30,009 bases of DNA, from NCBI GenBank assembly GCA_016285815.1, contig JAEERN010000167.1, forward strand, positions 1 through 30,009. Direction: 5' to 3'. The notes beneath the pieces were generated by a model. It made no database searches, had not been told where the DNA came from, and saw only the letters and a list, made by a program, of their open reading frames with translations. The translations under genes and the position numbers were made by a program. Of this stretch, positions 1 through 6,207 are shown piece after piece; position 1 is the first letter of the stretch, and every line of letters begins with the position of its first letter. This DNA comes from Clostridiales bacterium (lineage in GTDB: Bacteria; Bacillota; Clostridia; Oscillospirales; QAMX01).

Positions 1-68
1 ACCGCCGCAACGCACCCGAAGGATCCTTCGGCTGCCGACACGACGGTTGTAAGGTCGGGGTGATGCAT
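1..68 (-). other. Start of a left-edge transcription unit (partial ORF or structured RNA)
   Basis: On the minus strand an ATG at 68-66 sits four bases after a GGAGG (77-73) and opens a frame that runs without a stop to the window edge, about 22 codons beginning M-H-H-P-D-L-T-T. It lies downstream of a good SigA-type promoter at 115-143, so something is transcribed leftwards here. I do not recognise the peptide. The stretch also holds a perfect 16-base palindrome (16-31, CCGAAGGATCCTTCGG), so it could instead be the 5' end of a structured RNA in which the ATG has no meaning. The ribosome-site spacing is short for a real start. Too little is visible to decide. Confidence 0.3.
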
Positions 69-72
69 ATAA

Positions 73-136
73 CCTCCGCGAGAGAAAACCGGTTAGAGTT
101 CATATGTGTTATGAATTTTAAAGCAAATCGCGGAGG
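73..136. repeat. 9-bp perfect inverted repeat spanning a promoter and a ribosome binding site
   Basis: CCTCCGCGA at 73-81 is the exact reverse complement of TCGCGGAGG at 128-136. On the minus strand the downstream copy contains the GGAGG ribosome site of the left-edge frame, while the upstream copy lies between the -35 and -10 boxes. A second small inverted repeat, TTCATA/TATGAA (99-115), sits inside the loop. Confidence 0.6.
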
Positions 137-143
137 AAGTCAA
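115..143 (-). promoter_or_regulatory. SigA-type promoter for the left-edge unit
   Basis: Read on the minus strand, TTGACT (143-138) and TAAAAT (120-115) are separated by exactly 17 bases. Transcription would start near 108 and run off the left edge, giving a leader of about 40 bases before the ATG at 68. One arm of the inverted repeat at 73-136 lies in the spacer. Confidence 0.6.
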
Positions 144-166
144 GCATTTTCCCCGAATTTATAGAC

Positions 167-205
167 AAAAAAACGGGATGGATCAGAGCACTTTTCGGCA
201 TTCCG
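167..205 (-). terminator. Weak intrinsic terminator candidate after ypeB
   Basis: On the minus strand CGGAATG (205-199) can pair with CATCCCG (180-174) with one mismatch around an 18-base loop, followed directly by seven T (173-167). The stem is short and the loop long, so the T-run is the better part of the evidence. Confidence 0.4.
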
Positions 206-215
206 CACGGGCCGG

Positions 216-1538
216 TCAGACGGTCAGCGTGCCGCTGGGATCGGTGACGAGGACGAAGATCTGCTCAGCGGCGCCCGTTTCGGCGTTCACGTAGACCAAA
301 AACTCCTGCCGGTCGCCGGAAACGCGGAACTCGTAACAGAGAAGCTCGTTTTTCCCCGCCGTGGGGATCACGCAGAGCCGGGCGGCGGCGGGATCGGCGC
401 CGCTCACCGCCGCGGCCGCCTGCTTTGCGGACAGGGCGGGGGAGAGGTCCCGGCCGGGCCGGTTGTTCCAGAGATAGCCGAAGGCGTTGAGAAAGCAGAC
501 GTCCCCCGTGTCCAGACGGACGCCGAGCTGGATCAGATCGGGATAGCAGAGCACGCCGTCCCCGGCGAAGGCATAGTTGACGTAGCAGATCCCGCCGGCG
601 ATATACCAGTAAGTGGGTTCCATCCCGGCATAGCCCCGCTCGGCCAGAAAGGCCGCGCCGGTCTCGGCAGCCCGGCCGCCAGACAGGACCGGGGTCCCGG
701 CGGTGCAGTCCGAGGAAAGACCGATGACGAAGCCGCCGAACCGCGTGACGGAAAGGAACCGCCCGTCGTCCGCGGCATAGGTCAGGGTCTCGGTGTCGCC
801 GCCTGACCGGCAGAGATAGCGCACCGACGTGTCGGGGAGCGACAGGAATTCGGCGGCGATGCGCAGCCCCTCGACGACGCCGGTCTCGCGGGCGTCCTTT
901 TCCAGAAAACGCGCCGACAGGCCGGAGATGTGAGAGGAATAGGGACCGTCGTAGATCAGGACGGGGGACTCCGGCATGCTCTCCTCGGCGAAGGCCATGC
1001 CGCCGGAGAAGTCGGAGTCCTCCAGCGCCTCGTCCGCCCGGACGAAGAAGTCGTCCGCGCCGGCCCGGGCCTCCAGCGAGCTCAGCTCGGCGCTCAGGGC
1101 CGTGCCGGAGGCGCGGAGGGCGGCAAGGCCGCGGCGGTCGTCCTCGGTCAGGGTCTCGCCCCGGGCCGAGCGCAGCGCCAGCGCGCAGCAGTAGTCCGCA
1201 GCGGCGGAGAGAAAGTGAGAGGTGCGGTCCAGCGTCAGCCGGCTGGTCGGAAGCTCGCCCAGCGCGCACTTGGCCGCCTCGGAGTGGCGGCTGACCTCTG
1301 TGGCGATGCGGAGCAGGGAGCCCGCGTCCGCGGCGTACTCGCTGCGGCGCAGCTCGCTGTCGATCCCGGCCACCGAGCCGCAGAGCTGGGCCATGGCCCG
1401 GACGTTGGAAAGGCGCGTCTCCCGGGCCAGCCGTTCGGCGCGCCGGTGCTCCCGGACGGCGAAGACGGAGACGGCGGCCAGCGCCGCCGCCGCGAAGAGC
1501 CCCGCGCGCCAGAGGGTGCTTTTGGATAGCTGTTTCAT
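216..1538 (-). CDS. ypeB: YpeB-like spore germination protein
   Basis: The 440-residue product matches YpeB in length (family about 450) and layout. It has one N-terminal membrane segment (about residues 9-28), then a helical, charged extracytoplasmic region, then a C-terminal half with the family-like D-G-P-Y-S-S-H-I stretch and PepSY-type repeats. In Bacillus YpeB is needed for stable localisation of the cortex-lytic enzyme SleB in the spore, and the two genes are normally adjacent. No sleB is visible here. The ATG at 1538 is chosen because GGAGG lies nine bases upstream and the membrane segment follows at once; the frame stays open far upstream only because of high G+C. The gene is 95 bases after the PAP2 gene but has its own forespore-like promoter. 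The family call is firm; the sporulation role is inferred from the family. Confidence 0.88.
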   Translation of the reverse strand: MKQLSKSTLWRAGLFAAAALAAVSVFAVREHRRAERLARETRLSNVRAMAQLCGSVAGIDSELRRSEYAADAGSLLRIATEVSRHSEAAKCALGELPTSRLTLDRTSHFLSAAADYCCALALRSARGETLTEDDRRGLAALRASGTALSAELSSLEARAGADDFFVRADEALEDSDFSGGMAFAEESMPESPVLIYDGPYSSHISGLSARFLEKDARETGVVEGLRIAAEFLSLPDTSVRYLCRSGGDTETLTYAADDGRFLSVTRFGGFVIGLSSDCTAGTPVLSGGRAAETGAAFLAERGYAGMEPTYWYIAGGICYVNYAFAGDGVLCYPDLIQLGVRLDTGDVCFLNAFGYLWNNRPGRDLSPALSAKQAAAAVSGADPAAARLCVIPTAGKNELLCYEFRVSGDRQEFLVYVNAETGAAEQIFVLVTDPSGTLTV

Positions 1539-1547
1539 AGAAATAGA

Positions 1548-1582
1548 CCTCCGGACAGATTCAGATCTATTCTGTCCGGAGG
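1548..1582 (-). promoter_or_regulatory. 12-bp perfect hairpin that buries the ypeB ribosome binding site
   Basis: CCTCCGGACAGA and TCTGTCCGGAGG form a perfect 12-bp inverted repeat around an 11-base loop. On the minus strand the 3' arm contains the ypeB GGAGG (1552-1548), so any RNA carrying both arms would hide the ribosome site. No T-run follows, so it does not look like a terminator. Confidence 0.75.
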
Positions 1583-1597
1583 AGATCGTTTTTATTC
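1568..1597 (-). promoter_or_regulatory. Putative forespore (SigG/SigF-type) promoter of ypeB
   Basis: On the minus strand GAATA (1597-1593) and CAGAATA (1574-1568) are 18 bases apart. This fits the Bacillus SigG pattern (G-H-A-T-R, 18, C-A-T-n-H-T-A) with one mismatch. The overlapping GGACAGAATA also fits the SigF -10 form GGnnAnAnTR. Transcription would begin near 1561, inside the hairpin loop, so the 5' arm would be left out of the RNA. sleB-ypeB is SigG-dependent in Bacillus, which makes the match sensible. Consensus recalled from memory and not tested. Confidence 0.5.
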
Positions 1598-1633
1598 CGT
1601 TGTATCCGGCCGGCGGAGAAAGGGCGGCCGCGT

Positions 1634-2287
1634 TCAGCTCTTGCGGACGTACGCCGGGACCAGCAGAAAGGCGGGCACGCACAGGATCAGCACCAGCGCC
1701 GCCGCCGCGGCCACGTCGAGGATCGAATGCTGCTTGACGAGGACCGTGGACGCGCAGACGCAGAGCGCGAACAGGCCGGAGAGGACGATCAGCCACGGCC
1801 TTTTGCGGAACAGCGACGTGGACAGCACCAGATGGGTGGCCAGCACGCCGTGGCAGTGCATGCTGGGCAGCACGTTCACGGGCCGGTCCGACGCGTAGAT
1901 GAGCGCGACGATCCAGCGAAAGGCGGGGGACGCGGCGGGCAGCGCCTCGTCCGCCCGGCCGGGGAAGGTCGACGGCCAGAGCAGACAGACCAGCATGCAG
2001 ATCAGCATGCCGGCGTAGGTCAGCGTCGCCTGACGCCAGAGGGTCTTCCGGTCGCCCCAAAAAAACGCGTAAAGAAAGCCGAGGGCCATGTAGGGATACC
2101 AGAGGACGTAGGGCACGATGAAGGCCGCGACGAAGGGGATCGCGTCGTCCAGCGCGCAGTAGACCGGATGGTGGCCCGTGCGGAGCAGGGTCAGGAAATA
2201 CAGCGCCAGATGGGGGAACAGATAGAGCGAGGCCAGCCGGAGCGGCTCCTCGCGCAGCCATCCGCGGTGCAGGGCGGGAAGTTTCAT
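1634..2287 (-). CDS. PAP2-superfamily membrane phosphatase
   Basis: This 217-residue protein is mostly hydrophobic, with about five or six membrane segments. It carries the two C-terminal PAP2 motifs: P-S-M-H (141-144) and S180-x6-H187-x3-D191. The arginine that follows the serine in classical PAP2 enzymes is a threonine here, as in the inositolphosphotransferase (AUR1-like) branch. Such enzymes remove phosphate from lipid phosphates or transfer phospho-head groups at the membrane. Its start overlaps the psd stop in an ATGA, so translation is probably coupled, and its place after pssA and psd suggests a phospholipid substrate such as phosphatidic acid or phosphatidylglycerophosphate. The exact substrate cannot be read from the sequence. 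Confidence 0.82.
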   Translation of the reverse strand: MKLPALHRGWLREEPLRLASLYLFPHLALYFLTLLRTGHHPVYCALDDAIPFVAAFIVPYVLWYPYMALGFLYAFFWGDRKTLWRQATLTYAGMLICMLVCLLWPSTFPGRADEALPAASPAFRWIVALIYASDRPVNVLPSMHCHGVLATHLVLSTSLFRKRPWLIVLSGLFALCVCASTVLVKQHSILDVAAAAALVLILCVPAFLLVPAYVRKS

Positions 2288-3192
2288 TCGCTTGCCCCCT
2301 TCGCTTCACGGTCCGGCGGGCGGCGCTCCTGTTCCGGGGCCCGGCCCAGGACCTGTCCCACGGCGACGGGGACCTCGCGCCCGGTGCGGCCCGCCTCCAG
2401 CAGCGCGCCGTCCAGCTCGCAGCAGCCCGGCCGCAGCAGGACCACCACGGTGGAGCCGCCGAATTCGAAATAGCCCTTTTCTTCGCCCCGCTCGAAGCGG
2501 GAGACGCCGCGGTGGTTGACGATGCGCCCCACGAACATGGCGCCGACCTCGATCTGGACGGCGACGCCGAAGTTGTCGGTCTCGACCACGGCGTATTCCC
2601 GGCAGTTGTGCTTGAACACGTCGAAGTGCTCGAAGGCGATGGGACGGACCGTGTGCAGGCTGCCGCGCACCGTGCGGGTGCGCAGGATGTGCCCGCCGTC
2701 GAACCAGTGATAGCGGTGATAGTTCTCCGGGGCCAGACGGAAGATCAGACAGAGGCCGCCCTCGAAGGCGTCGGCCAGCTTGCGGGAGCACAGCAGGTCC
2801 GCCACGGAATAGTCCGTCCCCTTGATGGCGAAGACGCTGTCCGCGTGGATCTCCATGGCGGTGAGCGCCGCGTCGCAGGGCGAGCAAAAGTCCCGGGGAT
2901 CGGCGGAGAACGCGGGGGCGTCCGCCAGCTTCCGGGTGAAAAAGTCGTTGTACGAGCGATAGGGCCGCTTTTCGTACCGGCCGGGGTCGATGCCGGTCCG
3001 CCGGACGAAGCGGGGGATCATCCGGGCCGAGGCCCGCGTGCTGAGCGCGCGGCCGAGAAGGTCGCTGGTGACGGGGTTCACCATCACCTTCAGCGCGACG
3101 CGGCCGCCGCGCGTGCCGTAGAACACGCGCAGAAAGGGGTTGTTTTCCGTTTTCTTCGTCTGCCGGACCGTGGCGCGGACGCGGTGCTTCAT
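2284..3192 (-). CDS. psd: Phosphatidylserine decarboxylase proenzyme
   Basis: Psd converts phosphatidylserine to phosphatidylethanolamine at the membrane, using a pyruvoyl group made by self-cleavage. The 302-residue protein has the cleavage motif G-G-S-T at 245-248; Ser247 would become the pyruvoyl cofactor. It also has the conserved aspartate region (S-P-C-D, Asp107) and the histidine segment P-E-N-Y-H-R-Y-H (155-162) expected of the autoprocessing triad. Length fits the Clostridium-type long form. It starts 13 bases after pssA, the enzyme that makes its substrate, and overlaps the PAP2 gene by four bases, so the three genes form one operon. The tail after about residue 275 is charged and low in complexity, which is common for the small alpha chain. 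Confidence 0.95.
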   Translation of the reverse strand: MKHRVRATVRQTKKTENNPFLRVFYGTRGGRVALKVMVNPVTSDLLGRALSTRASARMIPRFVRRTGIDPGRYEKRPYRSYNDFFTRKLADAPAFSADPRDFCSPCDAALTAMEIHADSVFAIKGTDYSVADLLCSRKLADAFEGGLCLIFRLAPENYHRYHWFDGGHILRTRTVRGSLHTVRPIAFEHFDVFKHNCREYAVVETDNFGVAVQIEVGAMFVGRIVNHRGVSRFERGEEKGYFEFGGSTVVVLLRPGCCELDGALLEAGRTGREVPVAVGQVLGRAPEQERRPPDREAKGASE

Positions 3193-3205
3193 GGTGCCGT
3201 GACCG

Positions 3206-3835
3206 TCAGAGCAGGTACAGCGCGATCATGGCGCCGGCCAGCAGCACGCCGATGGCGATGAACAGGAGGATGCCCTTTTTGCCGGGCTTTTTGATCTGGA
3301 ACTTTCCGACGAAGGCGCACGCCGTCAGCAGCATGACGGCGCCGTAGACGATGCCGGAGACCAGCGAAGAGGGCTTGATGCACTCGAGAACGACCCAGAC
3401 GGCGGGGAAGATGACGGCCGCCGTAGTGACGGGCATCCCGTCATAGGCGGTGCGCTTGCCGCCCTCGGCGTCCTGGCGCTGCTCTTCGGTGACGCCGTAA
3501 TAGGCCAGCCGGATGACGGCGCAGAGGATATAGACGGCGAAGACCGGGAAGAAGTACCAGCGGTCCATGCCGACGGAAAAGCCGATCATGGCGGGCAGGA
3601 CGCCGAAGCAGACCGTGTCGCTCAGCGAGTCGATCCAGATGCCGAACCGCTTTTCCGCCTCGGTGCGCTTGCGCGTGCGGGCCACGGCGCCGTCGAACAT
3701 GTCGCAGAGGCCCGAAAACAGCAGGCAGACCAGCGCGGGGAACGACTGTCCCGCCGCGCCGAAGCCGAGGCCGACGGCGCCTGAAGCCAGACCCAGATAC
3801 GTCAGGATCACGGTGTAGTTGTAAAAGCCGATCAT
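3206..3835 (-). CDS. pssA: CDP-diacylglycerol--serine O-phosphatidyltransferase
   Basis: PssA makes phosphatidylserine from CDP-diacylglycerol and L-serine, the first step toward phosphatidylethanolamine. The 209-residue membrane protein carries the CDP-alcohol phosphotransferase signature: Asp45, D48-G49-x2-A52-R53, then Gly65, Asp69 and Asp73. The spacing between the arginine and the glycine is 11 residues, longer than the usual eight. About six membrane segments can be drawn. It leads the pssA-psd-PAP2 operon. A SigA-type promoter (3880-3908) and an AAGGAGAT ribosome site lie directly upstream. The following gene being psd makes the serine acceptor much more likely than glycerol phosphate or inositol. 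Confidence 0.93.
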   Translation of the reverse strand: MIGFYNYTVILTYLGLASGAVGLGFGAAGQSFPALVCLLFSGLCDMFDGAVARTRKRTEAEKRFGIWIDSLSDTVCFGVLPAMIGFSVGMDRWYFFPVFAVYILCAVIRLAYYGVTEEQRQDAEGGKRTAYDGMPVTTAAVIFPAVWVVLECIKPSSLVSGIVYGAVMLLTACAFVGKFQIKKPGKKGILLFIAIGVLLAGAMIALYLL

Positions 3836-3879
3836 AGCAGATCTCCTTCCTGTCTGTGGAAAAGAGCATATTTTTTCTT

Positions 3880-3908
3880 ATTATAGCACATCGGGGCGGT
3901 TCATGCAA
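3880..3908 (-). promoter_or_regulatory. SigA-type promoter of the pssA-psd operon
   Basis: On the minus strand TTGCAT (3908-3903) and a perfect TATAAT (3885-3880) are 17 bases apart. The -35 box lies just after the smr stop codon, so the lipid operon can be transcribed apart from smr. Confidence 0.75.
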
Positions 3909-3911
3909 GAG

Positions 3912-4247
3912 TCAGAACACGACGACGGTGACGCCGCCGTTGCTCCGCTCCAGATCCCGGTCCCGCCGGACCTCGGGGAACCGCTCCAAAAGGGCGCGGG
4001 TCTCGGCGCTGAAGATGCTGAACTCCTCGCCGGGGATGAAGGCCCGGATGCGGCCGCGGGCCTTTTCGGCGGCGAGCCAGCGGCGCGCCTCGACCCGGAT
4101 GCGGCCGCCGACGCCGGAAGAGCCGTACCCGTGGATGATCTTGATGGCCCCAGCGCGGCCGACGCGCTCCCGCGCGACGATGGAGGCCAGCCGCGTCACG
4201 GCCACGTCCGCCGGGGGCCGCCCGGTCTCGAGATTGTATTCCGTCAT
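3912..4247 (-). CDS. Small Smr-domain protein
   Basis: The 111-residue product is little more than one Smr domain, the fold at the end of MutS2. The key motif H-G-Y-G-S-S-G (39-45) and the following G-x-I-R segment are present; the N-terminal half supplies the expected beta-alpha units (D-V-A-V-T-R-L). Smr domains bind nucleic acid and some cut DNA or RNA. Without MutS2's ATPase part the role of this stand-alone copy is unknown. It has its own promoter and runs divergently from galK. The start ATG at 4247 follows a poor ribosome site (AGGA ends one base before it), so translation may be weak or the true signal may be the GGACGGG further up. Confidence 0.8.
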   Translation of the reverse strand: MTEYNLETGRPPADVAVTRLASIVARERVGRAGAIKIIHGYGSSGVGGRIRVEARRWLAAEKARGRIRAFIPGEEFSIFSAETRALLERFPEVRRDRDLERSNGGVTVVVF

Positions 4248-4294
4248 TTCCTGCGTTCCCGTCCTTTCGCCGCTCTGCGGGCTTTCCTGTCATT

Positions 4295-4323
4295 ATTATA
4301 GCGCTGGACGGGCGGAAGGGCAA
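4295..4323 (-). promoter_or_regulatory. SigA-type promoter of the smr gene
   Basis: On the minus strand TTGCCC (4323-4318), a 17-base spacer and a perfect TATAAT (4300-4295) lie about 48 bases before the smr ATG. The spacer contains CCCGTCC, complementary to GGACGGG in the leader (4264-4258). Confidence 0.65.
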
Positions 4324-4344
4324 GAGAAATTTTTGGGAACGCTC

Positions 4345-4373
4345 TTCACAAAACCAGCGTTCTGTGGTATAAT
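4345..4373 (+). promoter_or_regulatory. SigA-type promoter of galK
   Basis: TTCACA (4345-4350), 17 bases, then a perfect TATAAT (4368-4373) preceded by TGG, giving an extended -10 element. It lies 32 bases before the galK ATG and is divergent from the smr promoter. It is the only clear promoter for the following eight-gene run. Confidence 0.8.
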
Positions 4374-4405
4374 GAATTGATTGAAAAGGGTTAGGAGTTG
4401 GTCGC

Positions 4406-5569
4406 ATGCCCGACAGAGATCAGATGAAACGGCAGTTCGAAACGCTTTACGGTCCCGGAGAGACGAGGCTCTTTTTCGCGCCGGGCCGCGTGAACCTCAT
4501 CGGAGAACACATCGATTACAACGGGGGCTACGTTCTGCCCGCCGCCATCGAGCAGGGGAACTACGTCATGGTCCGCCCGCGGCAGGACGGCGTCGTCAAT
4601 CTGGCGGCGGACGACCTGCCTGGCACCGCGGTCTCGTGCCGCCTGTCCGAGCTGGATTCCCGCCGGGGGCGGGAGTGGGGCTCGTACCAGCTGGGCGTGC
4701 TGGACGAGCTGATCCGGGCCGGCGTTCCGGTCCGGGGCATGGACATGCTCTTTTCGGCCACGCTGCCCTTCGGGTCCGGGCTTTCGTCCTCGGCCTCCAT
4801 CGAGGTGGTCACGGCCACCGCGGCACTGGCGCTGGCGGGGGCGTCCATGAACGGCACGGAGATCGCCCTTTTGACCCAGCGGGCCGAGAACAGCTTCGTC
4901 GGCGTGAACTGCGGCATCATGGACCAGTTCGCCTGCGCCAACGGGCGCGAGGGCTGCGGCATGCTGCTGGACTGCGCCGCGGTGCGGTGCGAGCAGATCC
5001 CGCTGCATCTGGACGGGTATTCCATCGTCATCGGCAACACGCGCAAAAAGCGCGGGCTGGCGGATTCGAAATACAATGAGCGCCGCGCCGAGTGCGAGGC
5101 GGGCCTTGCGGCCCTTCGCACCAAGCGGAAAGAGCTTCGCAACCTCTGCGACCTCACCGAGGAAGAGCTGGAGGATCTGGCGCCGCTGATCCGGGACGAG
5201 ACGGTCTATCGCCGCGTGCTCCACGCCGTCAGCGAGAACAACCGCGTGGTGGAGAGCGTGCTCCTACTGAAAAAGGGCGATATCGAGGGCTTCGGCAAGC
5301 TGCTGAACGCGTCGCATCTGTCTCTGAGAGACCTTTACGAGGTCACCGGGCCGGAGCTGGACGCCATGACGGAGAGCGCGCGGGCGTACCCCGGCTGTGC
5401 GGGAAGCCGCATGACCGGCGCGGGCTTCGGCGGCTGTACCGTCTCGCTGGTCAAAAACGAGGCGGTGGAGGGGTTCATCGAGACAGTCTCGGCCCAGTAC
5501 GAGGCCGCCGTCGGTCTGCACGGGGAGTTTTACCCCACGTCCGCCGCCGCCGGCCCGCGGGAGCTCTGA
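4406..5569 (+). CDS. galK: Galactokinase
   Basis: GalK phosphorylates alpha-D-galactose at C1 with ATP, the entry step of the Leloir pathway, in the cytoplasm. The 387-residue protein has all GHMP-kinase landmarks in order: the galactokinase signature A-P-G-R-V-N-L-I-G-E-H (25-35) followed by D-Y-N-G-G, the ATP loop L-P-F-G-S-G-L-S-S-S-A-S (120-131), the catalytic aspartate in C-G-I-M-D-Q-F (Asp173), and the C-terminal G-A-G-F-G-G-C motif. Length is normal. A TAGGAG ribosome site precedes the ATG. No galT, galE or transporter lies nearby; the gene instead heads a run of unrelated housekeeping genes. Action on another sugar such as N-acetylgalactosamine cannot be excluded from motifs alone. 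Confidence 0.95.
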   Translation: MPDRDQMKRQFETLYGPGETRLFFAPGRVNLIGEHIDYNGGYVLPAAIEQGNYVMVRPRQDGVVNLAADDLPGTAVSCRLSELDSRRGREWGSYQLGVLDELIRAGVPVRGMDMLFSATLPFGSGLSSSASIEVVTATAALALAGASMNGTEIALLTQRAENSFVGVNCGIMDQFACANGREGCGMLLDCAAVRCEQIPLHLDGYSIVIGNTRKKRGLADSKYNERRAECEAGLAALRTKRKELRNLCDLTEEELEDLAPLIRDETVYRRVLHAVSENNRVVESVLLLKKGDIEGFGKLLNASHLSLRDLYEVTGPELDAMTESARAYPGCAGSRMTGAGFGGCTVSLVKNEAVEGFIETVSAQYEAAVGLHGEFYPTSAAAGPREL

Positions 5570-5618
5570 GCGGTCTCTTTCCCCGGAAACGTCGGTCTGT
5601 CTGAAAGGAGAAACGGAA

Positions 5619-6173
5619 ATGGCGCCTTTGGGATATATCCGGGACAAGCTGGATCTGAAGTATCTGCTGCTGTTCGTGCTGGCGGCGGTGAAAGAGCCGC
5701 TGGGCATGGACGACGTCGTCGAGGCCGCCTGTTCCGACGGCGCAATCACGTATTTCGACGCGTCCGACGCGTTCTACGAGCTGGTGGAGAGCGGCCACGT
5801 CGCCGTCGGGGGCGACGACGGCGGGACCCCGCTGTACTGCATCTCGGACCGGGGACGCGGGATCATCGCCGCCAGTGAAAAGCGCCTGCCCCAGAGCGTC
5901 CGGCGGGACGCGCAGAAGGCCGCCCTTTCCGCCGCGGCCAAGCGCAAGCGCGATTCGCTCATCACCTGTTCCACCGAGCCGCGGCCCGACGGCGTGTTCA
6001 CCACGCATCTGGGCATGCGGGACGACGGGGGAGACATCCTGAATCTGGACCTGATGGTGGTCTCGCCCGCCCAGGGACAGATGATCGAGAACAATTTCCG
6101 CGCCAACGCCGAGGCCATCTACGGGGCCGTGCTGGACGCGCTTTTGAAGGATTACGACGGCGACATCGAATGA
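5619..6173 (+). CDS. DUF4364 family protein (winged-helix-like)
   Basis: This 184-residue protein matches DUF4364 in length and in its start, where a short lead is followed by L-D-L-K-Y-L-L-L-F-V-L and an acidic segment. The first 80 residues look like a winged helix: helices, then the L-V-E-S-G-H-V-A-V turn and the I-S-D-R-G-R-G-I-I segment typical of regulators. The rest is a mixed alpha/beta region. The family is found in Firmicutes and has no firm function; a regulatory role is inferred from the fold only. It follows galK by 49 bases with a good AAAGGAG site, so it is probably cotranscribed with it. Confidence 0.75.
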   Translation: MAPLGYIRDKLDLKYLLLFVLAAVKEPLGMDDVVEAACSDGAITYFDASDAFYELVESGHVAVGGDDGGTPLYCISDRGRGIIAASEKRLPQSVRRDAQKAALSAAAKRKRDSLITCSTEPRPDGVFTTHLGMRDDGGDILNLDLMVVSPAQGQMIENNFRANAEAIYGAVLDALLKDYDGDIE

Positions 6174-6207
6174 GCCCGGCCCGAGAGACGGGAGAAAGGA
6201 TGCGACC

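Noticed and set aside
1539..2309. Long upstream extension of the ypeB frame (open to 2309 on the minus strand)
   Set aside because: It runs antiframe through the PAP2 gene, is low-complexity Arg/Pro/Ala/Gly, and crosses the promoter and hairpin; the ATG at 1538 has a good ribosome site.
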